Positions 1 to 7,804 of a stretch of DNA of 64,000 bases are shown here, in pieces. The translations under genes and the position numbers were made by a program. The notes beneath the pieces were generated by a model that was not told the DNA's origin, did no database searches, and was given only the letters and a program-made list of their open reading frames with translations. How positions within the stretch are numbered: the stretch's first letter is position 1; each line of letters starts with the position of its first letter. This DNA comes from Leptospira_A sp046736045 (lineage in GTDB: Bacteria; Spirochaetota; Leptospiria; Leptospirales; Leptospiraceae): the NCBI RefSeq assembly GCF_046736045.1, contig NZ_CP177134.1, positions 1,550,001 through 1,614,000 on the forward strand, read 5' to 3'.

Positions 1-729
1 AAGGAAAAACTCTCTTTGTTCCGACATTGGATTGGTAAAAAACATCTGTTTGCAAACACGGATGGAGACGGATGCAGTCTGATTCAGACCCAAAGTTTCG
101 AGACAGTGAAGTATTTTTCCATTTCATGCGGAGGAAAGGGACAAGAAGGATTGATTCATTTTTCCCATTCTTCCCGAAAAGAACAAATTCCGGAAGGGCA
201 TTTTCGTTTAATAGGAATTCATAAAATAGGAAACAAAAACTATATTGAAATTTCACTTGGTCGGATGAAATCTGAAACCAAACCTTTTCCGTATAACGGA
301 GATGATACGGAATTTCAATACGTTCGTTCTCCATTTACCAAAAAGTCCGAAAAAAAAGAAACTTATCGCGAATTGAAAAATCCGAATCTGATTTACTTTC
401 GCACGATTGCCTTTGATAAAAATCGCAGGAAAGAAGCTCCCAGCAACTTGGAAGTTTTTTTTGATGAATCCTGCCCTTTGGTATTTTTGGAAAAAGATGA
501 AAGTTTTTATTGGGACAAAACCATCTCTTATGTTTTTCAAATTTCCTGTGTGAAAGATACTCCTTACGCACTCGCGCGCATTCCGGGAAACCATGAAGGC
601 AGATTGGTTGTTTCCAATCAAACTTCCCGATCACCGGAAAAGGGAGAAAAATTTTATGCTAAACTTCGGATGAGAAAGATCACCGACGAACAAGCATTCT
701 GGGAGGAATTCCAAATTTATTATGAATAA
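1..729 (+). CDS. hypothetical protein, 5' end outside window
   Basis: The frame is open from the first base, so the true start may lie upstream; the first possible start inside the window is a TTG at 16 (237 aa). No signal peptide or membrane segment is visible in the part seen. The protein is rich in Lys, Phe and Glu and has no motif I recognise. Its 3' end overlaps the start of the next gene, the serine protease, by 8 nt, so the two are probably co-transcribed and coupled. Function unknown; I am confident only that it is coding, from length, codon use and the tight junction. Confidence 0.7.
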   Translation, partial: KEKLSLFRHWIGKKHLFANTDGDGCSLIQTQSFETVKYFSISCGGKGQEGLIHFSHSSRKEQIPEGHFRLIGIHKIGNKNYIEISLGRMKSETKPFPYNGDDTEFQYVRSPFTKKSEKKETYRELKNPNLIYFRTIAFDKNRRKEAPSNLEVFFDESCPLVFLEKDESFYWDKTISYVFQISCVKDTPYALARIPGNHEGRLVVSNQTSRSPEKGEKFYAKLRMRKITDEQAFWEEFQIYYE

Positions 730-2182
730 ATCAGTATTAAAACTTTTTGTTTTGTTTTTCGGTTATCTGTTGGTATCTTCGGGTTTATTCGCACAGGAAG
801 ATCCGAGTGTAGATACGATTTTCCGGTCTGTTGTATTGATCCGAAGCGAAGGATTTTCAACGGAAAACAAAACTCAACCTTGGATGAAAAAAAATCTAAG
901 TACGGGGCTGGGCTCCGGTCTTGTCATTTCAAAAAATACCATTCTTACAAATGCCCATGTCGTAATGGATGCGAAACAAATCATGGTTCGGACAGGCGCG
1001 AGCAAAAAAGAATACCCCGCCAATGTGAAGTTTATCGGTTATGATTGTGATCTTGCTCTGTTGGAAGTAACCGAACCTGGATTTGCCGAAAACACGGGCA
1101 CTTTACGTTTTGCGGAGGTTTATCCGGGTTTAGGATCAGATTTACTTGTGTTAGGTTATCCTAATGGACAGGAAAATCTGACTGTAGAAAAGGGATCTGT
1201 GTTGCGATTGGAAAAAAACCGTTATAGTTTCAGCGGCCTTGATTTTCGAAATGTAATCAAGATCAATGCGAATATCCTTCCGGGAAATTCGGGTGGGCCT
1301 GCCGTTCAGGACGGCAAGGTAGTCGGTTTGGTTTTTCAAATCAGCAAAGTGGGACGGGATGTGGCTTATCTGATTCCCAATGACATCATCCAACATTTTT
1401 TAACGGATGTGATTGACGGGAAATACGATGGATTTCCCAGTTTGGGATTTACTTTCCAAAGTGGAGCTCCCATTTCCCTTAAACAAGTGTTAAAGATTCC
1501 TTCAGAAGAGTCCGGAGTTTTTTTGAATCGTGTTTATCCGAATTCCACTTTTTCATCAACCTTGAAAGAAAAAGATTTTTTGGTTTCTTTGGACGGTTTG
1601 TCCATAACTGCAGACGGGGAATTGAAACAACAAGGAGTTCCGATTCCTTTGATTGATTATATCGAAAGCAAACAATTGGGAAATAAAATCTCTTTTGAAC
1701 TTTATCGTTCCGGTAAAAAATACCAAGCGGAGGCAACTCTTCAGAAAAATTTTTCATTGGATCTGTATCGTGAAGTCAGCGATAATTATCACCAGGAAGC
1801 GGGACTTGTTTTTCAACCGGTATCACGTTCGTTCTTCAATTCGGAAGACGGTGACTTGGATAGTTCGTTAAAATACCATTATAGTTATTTCATTCAGGAC
1901 ATACTCTACCGTTATACGAACCGGGATATAGTACTCAGCTTTATTTTTGAAGACCCGGAAAATGCCAAATATAAAAAATACAAATTCAAAGTTTTGGAAT
2001 CTCTCAACGGGGTAGTTCCTAAAGATCTGAATGATCTCAAAAAAATTTGGAAAGAAAATGCAAAAGGTTTTATCGTATTAAGATTCAGAGGAATGGATCT
2101 TCCCATCGTTCTCAATCAGGAATCCATAACTGGAATCAATATTCGTGTAAAAAAAAGATATGGAGCTGGTTATGAAGAATAA
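722..2182 (+). CDS. exported trypsin-like serine protease with PDZ-like domain (S1C/HtrA type)
   Basis: This 486 aa protein has an N-terminal signal peptide (about 1-24, ending near LFAQ) and a trypsin-fold domain at about 35-235. The catalytic triad is visible: His79 in TNAHVV, Asp110 in DCDLALL and Ser190 in GNSGGP. A PDZ-like region follows at about 240-345, then a C-terminal part I do not recognise. Family knowledge places such HtrA/Deg proteases in the periplasm, where they degrade or refold damaged proteins. A GGAGG stands 15 nt before the ATG. The gene overlaps the upstream gene by 8 nt and the downstream inactive paralogue by 11 nt, suggesting one operon. It is longer than many Deg proteases because of the C-terminal extension. 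Confidence 0.88.
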   Translation: MNKSVLKLFVLFFGYLLVSSGLFAQEDPSVDTIFRSVVLIRSEGFSTENKTQPWMKKNLSTGLGSGLVISKNTILTNAHVVMDAKQIMVRTGASKKEYPANVKFIGYDCDLALLEVTEPGFAENTGTLRFAEVYPGLGSDLLVLGYPNGQENLTVEKGSVLRLEKNRYSFSGLDFRNVIKINANILPGNSGGPAVQDGKVVGLVFQISKVGRDVAYLIPNDIIQHFLTDVIDGKYDGFPSLGFTFQSGAPISLKQVLKIPSEESGVFLNRVYPNSTFSSTLKEKDFLVSLDGLSITADGELKQQGVPIPLIDYIESKQLGNKISFELYRSGKKYQAEATLQKNFSLDLYREVSDNYHQEAGLVFQPVSRSFFNSEDGDLDSSLKYHYSYFIQDILYRYTNRDIVLSFIFEDPENAKYKKYKFKVLESLNGVVPKDLNDLKKIWKENAKGFIVLRFRGMDLPIVLNQESITGINIRVKKRYGAGYEE

Positions 2183-3536
2183 GTTCCTAACATTCATTAT
2201 ATATATAACAAGCGTTTTTGCAATTTCTGCCGGAAACATTGAAGATGCGAATTCAATCGATGTGCAGGTAGTATTTCAAAAGATCAGCCATCAAAACCCT
2301 TGGATCGTGGGAGAACCGTTTTCGAAAAGGGGAAAAGCAATCTATGTAGGAAAAGGTTTGTTTTTTACGGTAACGCTTGCCCAACAAAAACCGTTGTTTG
2401 CGGAATTCGATTCCCTTGATTTTTCCACTCCAAAACTTAAAGTAGAAGCTTATGATCCCGAAACAGGATTTACCCTATTACAGGCGTTTGAAGGTGATAA
2501 ATTAAGTAAAGCGGTATCTTTGGATGAAAAATCCGTAAAAAAACTTTGTCCTACCGGAAAGTCCAGGTATGTTCAGCTTCCTTTTTCCAAAACTCCGATC
2601 AAAACCTATTTATTGGAAAAAAGAGAAGGAGAAGATCCGAATTTTTCTTTCAGCAAATCTACGTTATGTGGAATTACCTACCTTGAGTTTTTGATTCCTA
2701 CGGAATATATAAGATATTTTTTAAATGAAACCGGTGCGATCCGCAGCTTTCCTCATCCGGGATGGATCTTTGACGTCCAACTCACTCCTTCTGAAAAAGA
2801 ATATTATGCAAGGGATACGGGAAGAGGTGTGCTTGTTTCCGAATCTTTTCCGGGAGTGGGGCCTGCTTATAGTCTTTTTCCGGGCGATTTGGTTTTGGCG
2901 ATCGGAGGGAACCCGTTAAGTTCTCTCAACGATTGGGATCGTTACGACAGAGTGATGGATTTGATTTTGAGAGATTCGAAAGGTGAGTTAAAGAAAACAG
3001 GAACAACTGTGGATTTGACTCTTTACAGAAATCATTCGAAACAAATCATTTCCTATAAATTGGCTCCGTACAAAACGGACGGTTTTCTCATTCCGGAACA
3101 AGCGCCTGATCGTAAGCCAACCTACTTGATTGCGGGAGGTTTTTTCTTTACCGAGCTAACAAGCTCCTACTTGAAGGAATTCGGCAGTGAATATCGCGTC
3201 AAATCAGAAAAAAAACTTCTTTATCTCACTGACTTTTACCAGAAGAAAACTCATCCGCTTCGGGAAAGGATCGTGATCTTGAGTAGAGTGTTTCCTTTGG
3301 AGGGAAACGTAGGTTATCAGGAATTTCAAGATTTGATTTTGGAAACTGTCAATGGAACACGTGTCACCTCGCTCAGTCAATTGAAGTCAAGATTGGATAA
3401 AGATGATATCGGTTACTTTGCTTTTGAGTTTTCCGGCGGTAAGGTGGCGGTTTTCACAAGAAAAGACATTCAAACACTCCAGTCGGAATTGTTATCTACC
3501 TATAAAATCGGAAAAACGCAAAATTTAGAAGAATAA
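2172..3536 (+). CDS. exported PDZ protein, inactive paralogue of the upstream serine protease
   Basis: I chose the ATG at 2172 because GGAG lies 7 nt before it and it yields a clean signal peptide; an in-frame ATG at 2160 lacks this. The 454 aa protein follows the layout of its upstream neighbour, with a degenerate trypsin domain and a PDZ-like part around GVLVSESFPGVGPAYSLFPG. The segment matching TNAHVV reads FTVTLAQQK and the one matching GNSGGP reads TLCGITYLEF, so His and Ser are both gone, while an Asp in DPETGFTLL remains. It is therefore inferred to be a pseudoprotease, perhaps a regulator or substrate adaptor of the active enzyme. The genes overlap by 11 nt. Confidence 0.82.
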   Translation: MKNKFLTFIIYITSVFAISAGNIEDANSIDVQVVFQKISHQNPWIVGEPFSKRGKAIYVGKGLFFTVTLAQQKPLFAEFDSLDFSTPKLKVEAYDPETGFTLLQAFEGDKLSKAVSLDEKSVKKLCPTGKSRYVQLPFSKTPIKTYLLEKREGEDPNFSFSKSTLCGITYLEFLIPTEYIRYFLNETGAIRSFPHPGWIFDVQLTPSEKEYYARDTGRGVLVSESFPGVGPAYSLFPGDLVLAIGGNPLSSLNDWDRYDRVMDLILRDSKGELKKTGTTVDLTLYRNHSKQIISYKLAPYKTDGFLIPEQAPDRKPTYLIAGGFFFTELTSSYLKEFGSEYRVKSEKKLLYLTDFYQKKTHPLRERIVILSRVFPLEGNVGYQEFQDLILETVNGTRVTSLSQLKSRLDKDDIGYFAFEFSGGKVAVFTRKDIQTLQSELLSTYKIGKTQNLEE

Positions 3537-3610
3537 TTGAATTGTTTAAAAATAATTTTTGCATAATTGTAAAAATTTGCATCCAATAGACAGCCAGTTA
3601 AGAGCCAAAC

Positions 3611-4498
3611 ATGAAGATCCTTTTTGTAGATGATGAAGAAAACATTCGCGATCTTTTTTCCGAATATTTCAAACGTGATTATGAGGTTTGGCTGGCCTCT
3701 AACGGGGAAGAAGCGCTCAACATTGCACTCGGTTCCCACTTCGATTTAATCATTTCCGATATCAGCTTACCAAAATTAAACGGTATTCAGTTTATCGAAA
3801 AATTACGGGCAAAAGAGATTTATACCCCATTTGTGGTAATCACAGGCGATAGTGACATTCAAATCGCTATTGATGTGTTTCGTTTGGGAGCTGTTGATTT
3901 TTTTCTAAAACCTTTTAAAATGGAATCTCTTCGCCTTCGGATTAAAAAATTCGAAAACGCGGATTTGGATATGGCTGCTCTCTATAAATCGGGAGATGCC
4001 ATGTTCAATGAGGGTGAATACAAAATTTCCTTATTGCCTAAGATCAGAAATATAAATAAATATGTCGCCCTTCTTGTAGAACAAGTAATTTCCAATCCTA
4101 AAATCAATGAAGATGATTTGCTTTCCTTAAAAGTAGTTTTTTACGAACTTCTTTCAAATGCCATTGAACACGGTGCAGCTGGTATTACTTATAGGGAAAA
4201 ACAAACCTTTTTGGAATCGGGTAAGGATTATTTTCAATTTGTAGAAGAACGTTGTGCAAGTTGCAATTATGGAAAATGGATTACCGTTTGTACGAAATTA
4301 TCCGAAAAGGGAGTTACTGTTACGATTGAAGATCAGGGAGACGGATTCATATTATCGGAAGTGCCTGATCCGATTCAAAACCCCGGTGCCAATCTATTGA
4401 GCGGAAGAGGGATTTTTCTTACCAAGATGAATATCAATGAAATTCATTATAATGAAAAGGGAAATATCGTTCGTATTTTCAAAGAATGGACTTATTAA
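3611..4498 (+). CDS. response regulator fused to a HATPase (RsbW/SpoIIAB-like) domain
   Basis: The 295 aa protein starts with a receiver domain (1-115): acidic pocket D7/D8, phosphoacceptor Asp50 in IISDISLP, Thr78 and Lys100 in FFLKPF. The C-terminal half (about 150-293) is a GHKL ATPase fold with an N box (E179-x3-N183-x3-H187), a G1 box DQGDGF (241-246) and a G2 box GRGIFL (265-270), but no HisKA phosphoacceptor helix, so it resembles anti-sigma-factor kinases rather than classic histidine kinases. A Cys pair (CASC, 215-218) sits in the ATPase domain. Inferred role: phosphorylation-controlled switch of a partner-switching pathway. No partner kinase is adjacent. Its end overlaps the convergent gene by 4 nt. 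Confidence 0.88.
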   Translation: MKILFVDDEENIRDLFSEYFKRDYEVWLASNGEEALNIALGSHFDLIISDISLPKLNGIQFIEKLRAKEIYTPFVVITGDSDIQIAIDVFRLGAVDFFLKPFKMESLRLRIKKFENADLDMAALYKSGDAMFNEGEYKISLLPKIRNINKYVALLVEQVISNPKINEDDLLSLKVVFYELLSNAIEHGAAGITYREKQTFLESGKDYFQFVEERCASCNYGKWITVCTKLSEKGVTVTIEDQGDGFILSEVPDPIQNPGANLLSGRGIFLTKMNINEIHYNEKGNIVRIFKEWTY

Positions 4499-5934
4499 AA
4501 TTGGAAACCGGAAGATAAATAGATTCGAAAAAAATCTCTATTGTTTTCTCCTTTCTGTTCGACTCTTGCATAAGCAAGAGAAGCGGAAAAAAATCCGTTA
4601 AAAAATTCTTCCAAGTTGGATGTTGTTTTTAAAATGACTTCCGTTCCTTGTCCGATTTCCGAATAGGATCGATTGATATAAATATCTCCCCGCAGATAAG
4701 AGTAAAATTGATGACCCGACTGGATTCCTATCATCCGAATGCCTTTGTTTTCAAATCCGGGAACTTGTTTGTCCAAAATATCGTAAAACAAACGATCGTT
4801 GGGAAGTGAGACGGATTCATAAAGCAAAAAAGAGGAATACCCTCCCATAACTCTAGGTTCCGCAAGAGGGGCAGCATAACCATTGCTATCTGCATCAGAT
4901 CGTTCCTTTTTATCTTTTTTTGTATAAAGTCCAGACATAGCCAAAAGAATTTTTTTGAATTCTCCGTGAATGGAAGAATAGGCTAAAATCGAATTTGTCG
5001 ACTGTTCCGATTCCGACCATGGATAAGATTTGAATTTCCTACTTCCTATTAGGCGAATCACGGAAAGATCGACTGAAGCAGTCTCCCAAAATTTCATGGA
5101 ACGGAATTCAAAACCGTTGTACATAAAAGATCCGTAATTGGAATTGGATGTAAATAGATCATCGGAAACTACCGATTTGGGTTCTCTATAGATATAACTA
5201 AAGAGTTGTAAACTTTCCCAAAACAACAAATCGCCGGATCGGATCGCACCTCCCCAAATTTCCTTTCTTTCATGATCCCATGCTTTGGGTCGAAGGGATT
5301 CTTCTTCCGGCTTCATCCGAAGAGTGACTAAGGATAGAGAAATGATTTCATTTTTTGCAATCTGGATTTGGCCGTAATTGGACATTCCGTTAAATAAAAA
5401 TCCAAATCCATCCAGTCTTTGCCAACCTCGCCCTCCTTCCAAATGGATTCGGATGTTTTGCAAAGTGGTTCCCATGGATACGATCCCTTCCGCATCCCAA
5501 ACGGAATTTCTTCGTTCTTCAATGAGTTTGGATTCGTATGCAATCACTCTGGGGGCCAAAGTCATAGACAGGAAACTCGTTCCCGATTGATAATAAAAAC
5601 CGACTTGCGGATTTATGATTCCTGCTCCCAGATATTTGCCTGCCTCGTCTTTGTCTTCTCCTCCTTTCTGAGAACGGAATAATCCTGCACCGTAAATCTT
5701 ATAATAAGAACCGAATCCATCTGTTCGTTCCGGTTTTGATTCCTCCAAGCGGGTCAAGGTGCGAAGTTTGACCCGACCCCAATCTTGTTGGGCTTTGTAA
5801 TCATCCCAGAGGTAATTCGAATAGGATTCGGAAATGAGTTCGCTAGAAAAAGAAAATAGGAGAAGTAAACTTGCGCCGATGAGTATAGGGAAAGTGAAAC
5901 GAATCTTAAAATACAAATACTGGGGACTTTTCAT
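4495..5934 (-). CDS. probable outer-membrane beta-barrel protein
   Basis: This 479 aa protein begins with a basic stretch and a hydrophobic segment (about 14-32) typical of a signal peptide. The rest alternates short aromatic-rich strands and polar loops and ends SSGFQF, a C-terminal aromatic typical of outer-membrane barrels. No family is recognised. Its first codons overlap the first codons of the divergent exported protein on the other strand; no later ATG would save the signal peptide, though an in-frame TTG at 5916 could. Tail-to-tail overlap with the upstream response regulator is 4 nt. The barrel assignment is inference from pattern; function unknown. Confidence 0.72.
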   Translation of the reverse strand: MKSPQYLYFKIRFTFPILIGASLLLLFSFSSELISESYSNYLWDDYKAQQDWGRVKLRTLTRLEESKPERTDGFGSYYKIYGAGLFRSQKGGEDKDEAGKYLGAGIINPQVGFYYQSGTSFLSMTLAPRVIAYESKLIEERRNSVWDAEGIVSMGTTLQNIRIHLEGGRGWQRLDGFGFLFNGMSNYGQIQIAKNEIISLSLVTLRMKPEEESLRPKAWDHERKEIWGGAIRSGDLLFWESLQLFSYIYREPKSVVSDDLFTSNSNYGSFMYNGFEFRSMKFWETASVDLSVIRLIGSRKFKSYPWSESEQSTNSILAYSSIHGEFKKILLAMSGLYTKKDKKERSDADSNGYAAPLAEPRVMGGYSSFLLYESVSLPNDRLFYDILDKQVPGFENKGIRMIGIQSGHQFYSYLRGDIYINRSYSEIGQGTEVILKTTSNLEEFFNGFFSASLAYARVEQKGENNRDFFRIYLSSGFQF

Positions 5935-6514
5935 TTTTCCGTTTCTACTGGTTTTCTTAGCAGGTAGAGAGGCGAATACTCGTTTTTCAAGGGATCTGAG
6001 TCAGTTTTTTCCCAAGGAACACTTGAGTAAAAAAGAAAGAGTGCTCTATTTTTTAACGGAAGAAGAAAAGGACTCCAACCTAAGCCTTCGTGAAAAAAAA
6101 GAATTTACCCATGCTCTGGTTCGTTCCGGTCAAAGACTACAATTGCCCGATGGAACAAAGTTAGGTGGACATATCCCCGATAGTGATCTTTTTTTATATG
6201 TTTGGGCAAAGGCCAGAACCGGGATTCGTTCCGAATCAAAGTCAGGGTATGGAGTCTTGGCGTTACCCGAATTTCAAGTGGCCAATCTGGAGAAAAAAGC
6301 CGGGGCTAAAATCGACCGGGTTTTCGATGTTTATAATTTCAATCTTCAATTCAAAATAGCATTGGTTCTTTATAAGGAATATCTATCCAGCGGATTATCA
6401 GCAAAAAACGCCTATCTTAAGTTATATGGTTTGAATCAAACTTCCGGTGAATGGGAGAAATTGGAAAAAATTTATGCAGACCTGCATGAAAAGGTAATTC
6501 CCGAAAATTTGTAA
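5879..6514 (+). CDS. exported or membrane-anchored hypothetical protein
   Basis: About 211 aa from the ATG at 5879, preferred over 5834 because it gives a compact basic N-terminus followed by a hydrophobic segment (WGLFIFPFLLVFLAG). The rest is soluble and Lys/Glu rich, with no recognised domain; it resembles a small periplasmic protein, perhaps with a helical peptidoglycan-facing part, but that is a guess. Its start overlaps by about 56 nt, in antisense, the start of the divergent barrel protein. An AGGAG lies 16 nt upstream of this ATG. Downstream is the accessory toxin-antitoxin island. Confidence 0.65.
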   Translation: MSIGKVKRILKYKYWGLFIFPFLLVFLAGREANTRFSRDLSQFFPKEHLSKKERVLYFLTEEEKDSNLSLREKKEFTHALVRSGQRLQLPDGTKLGGHIPDSDLFLYVWAKARTGIRSESKSGYGVLALPEFQVANLEKKAGAKIDRVFDVYNFNLQFKIALVLYKEYLSSGLSAKNAYLKLYGLNQTSGEWEKLEKIYADLHEKVIPENL

Positions 6515-6524
6515 CGGGTGTTGT

Positions 6525-6722
6525 TTAAATTTTATTTAGTTTTAGTCCTGCTTTTTGAGCAACACCTCTGAATTTATCATCTAAAGAACATAGTATGAGT
6601 TCTTCGGAAATCAGTTTTTGAATATATAGAGCGGTTGCAAGATGAGTTGCATTTAAGGATTTCAATTCGAAAATATTTTTATGCTTTTTAAATTCATTTC
6701 TAATATCGGAATCAACATTAGA
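6525..6722 (-). pseudogene. 3' remnant of a PIN-domain (VapC-like) toxin gene
   Basis: Reading the minus strand gives 65 codons in frame that match the C-terminal part of PIN-domain ribonucleases: LNATHLATALYIQKL followed by LILCSLDDKFRGVAQKAGL. This corresponds to the helix and strand carrying late acidic active-site residues. An in-frame stop lies just upstream (6723-6725), there is no start codon, and the N-terminal half with the first catalytic Asp is absent. The break coincides with the beginning of a GC-rich repeat-like stretch. Interpreted as a vapC-type toxin truncated when the neighbouring island was rearranged; the call rests on motif recognition, not on a search. Confidence 0.7.
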
Positions 6723-6730
6723 TTAAGTCA

Positions 6731-6860
6731 CATATGCTATGTTTGATGGCGCCCGCCCGAAGGGCACGAGCTACTACGGGCTCGCGGAGTCCCGCTCGGT
6801 CGCTTACGCGACTAAACCCTACGTATCTCTGGTCGGAAGAGGTGGGATGTAATGTCTGAA
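6731..6860. repeat. GC-rich intergenic stretch with small hairpins
   Basis: This stretch is clearly richer in GC than its surroundings. It begins with CATATGC (6731-6737) and GGCGCCC (6748-6754), two blocks that recur in the same order at 7646-7661 on the other side of the toxin-antitoxin pair. It contains short inverted repeats, for example GTCGC/GCGAC at 6799-6812. No open reading frame is convincing. It is probably a mobile or recombination-derived repeat that marks the left edge of the island; identity unknown. Confidence 0.45.
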
Positions 6861-6880
6861 ACTTATTCAACCAAAAGCAC

Positions 6881-6909
6881 TTGACAATTATAATATTTTT
6901 TACTTAGTT
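6881..6909 (+). promoter_or_regulatory. possible promoter of the mntA-hepT pair
   Basis: A consensus -35 box TTGACA (6881-6886) is followed after 17 nt by a weak -10 TTAGTT (6904-6909). The predicted transcript would start only a few bases before the GAAGG ribosome site at 6916-6920. The very AT-rich spacer (ATTATAATATTTTTT) could also serve as a toxin-antitoxin autoregulatory site. The -10 is poor, so this is tentative. Confidence 0.35.
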
Positions 6910-6925
6910 ATTGCTGAAGGCTCAA

Positions 6926-7228
6926 ATGTCCGCTTTAAGTCCAAATCAGATTATTTCTATGCTAGTTGCAAACATTGATTCGTTGAAAAACTTTGGTGTT
7001 CTTCATATTGGATTATTCGGATCTTTTGCTAGAAACGAATCTAGTTCCGATAGCGATATAGACATACTTGTTGAATTCGACCCTAAACAAAAAAATTTCA
7101 GTAATTATATGGGTCTAAAAATATTTCTAGAGGATTTGTTTAATAGAAAAATAGATCTCGTAATTAAAGATCAAATTAAGGTAAAATTAAAAGATCAAAT
7201 TCTTAGCGAAACTATCTATGCCGCGTGA
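6926..7228 (+). CDS. mntA: MntA-like minimal nucleotidyltransferase antitoxin
   Basis: A 100 aa protein from the ATG at 6926, which has GAAGG five bases upstream; a TTG at 6911 would add five residues. It carries the minimal nucleotidyltransferase signature GSX10DXD: Gly32-Ser33, then Asp44 and Asp46 in GSFARNESSSDSDID. In the HepT/MntA type VII systems this enzyme adds AMP units to a Tyr of HepT and silences it. The following gene, overlapping by 11 nt, is a HEPN protein with the matching target motif, which makes the pairing firm. It lies in a small accessory island beside a PIN-toxin remnant and GC-rich repeats, consistent with horizontal acquisition. Confidence 0.9.
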   Translation: MSALSPNQIISMLVANIDSLKNFGVLHIGLFGSFARNESSSDSDIDILVEFDPKQKNFSNYMGLKIFLEDLFNRKIDLVIKDQIKVKLKDQILSETIYAA

Positions 7229-7568
7229 TCTAATCGTTCTACTTGAGGATATAATCTCATCAATTGATGAAATAAATCAGTTTCTAAAAGATATTCATAA
7301 TATTAATGAATATAAAAATGATATTCTCAGAAAACGGGCTGTAGAAAGGAATCTTGAAATAATCGGTGAAGTTGTTAAAAAGATTCCTGAATCTATTAAA
7401 ACTTTAAATCCTGATATTGAATGGCGTCAAATTGCTGGTCTTCGTGATTTTATAGCTCATGGGTATTTTGAAATTGATGATGATATAATTTGGAATATAG
7501 TTGAGAATCACTTAAGCCCGTTTAGAAATAGAATCCAGGAGATAAAAAATCTACCCTCGCGCCAGTGA
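7218..7568 (+). CDS. hepT: HepT-like HEPN ribonuclease toxin
   Basis: The 116 aa protein is almost all helical and has the HEPN RX4-6HXY motif: Arg76, His81 and Tyr83 in RDFIAHGYF. In characterised HepT toxins the Arg/His act in RNA cleavage and the Tyr is adenylylated by MntA. The start overlaps the end of mntA by 11 nt, so translation is probably coupled. The last codons (PSRQ and the TGA stop) fall inside a diverged copy of a dispersed palindromic repeat beginning at about 7559, suggesting the original C-terminus was replaced or trimmed by repeat insertion. Active-site residues are intact. Confidence 0.9.
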   Translation: MPRDLIVLLEDIISSIDEINQFLKDIHNINEYKNDILRKRAVERNLEIIGEVVKKIPESIKTLNPDIEWRQIAGLRDFIAHGYFEIDDDIIWNIVENHLSPFRNRIQEIKNLPSRQ

Positions 7569-7661
7569 TCGCAGCGTAAATCCTTCGTGAAACGAAGATT
7601 GGAGCGAAGAGCACGGTCGGTAACCGATTGATTTGGTTTGTGTAACATATGCGAGGCGCCC
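7559..7661 (+). repeat. diverged copy of the dispersed palindromic repeat
   Basis: This stretch aligns with the cores at 56264-56343 and 63246-63373. Shared blocks in order include GCAGCG, AAATCCTT and AAGATTGGAGCGAA. It starts with GCGCC (7559-7563) and ends near GGCGCC (7655-7660), so the ends are complementary as in the other copies. The central hairpin is shorter (CTTCGTGAAACGAAG). It supplies the stop codon of hepT. The right-hand CATATGC and GGCGCCC blocks (7646-7661) match the left flank of the island. Confidence 0.65.
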
Positions 7662-7750
7662 ACCAAACAAAAAAATAAAATACAGTAACGTATTCTGATC
7701 TTAAAAACAAGGTAAATGTTTCTAGCGGTGGTGGAGGCAGGAAGCCGGAG

Positions 7751-7785
7751 CTTGCGAGTCATAACACGGAAGTTATGCGAGCAAG
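7751..7785. repeat. imperfect palindrome, possible terminator or recombination site
   Basis: Perfect arms CATAAC (7760-7765) and GTTATG (7772-7777) enclose a 6 nt loop, with outer arms CTTGC (7751-7755) and GCAAG (7781-7785) separated by small bulges. No T run follows on either strand, so it is a weak terminator candidate for the adjacent minus-strand flippase gene, whose stop is at 7805. The bulged two-arm design recalls folded recombination sites such as attC, but no integrase gene is in view. Confidence 0.4.
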
Positions 7786-7804
7786 AGCTTGAAACATCGA
7801 ACGT

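Noticed and set aside
7508..7762. 84-codon minus-strand frame next to hepT
   Set aside because: It is antisense to the hepT end and to the repeat; no domain and no plausible start.
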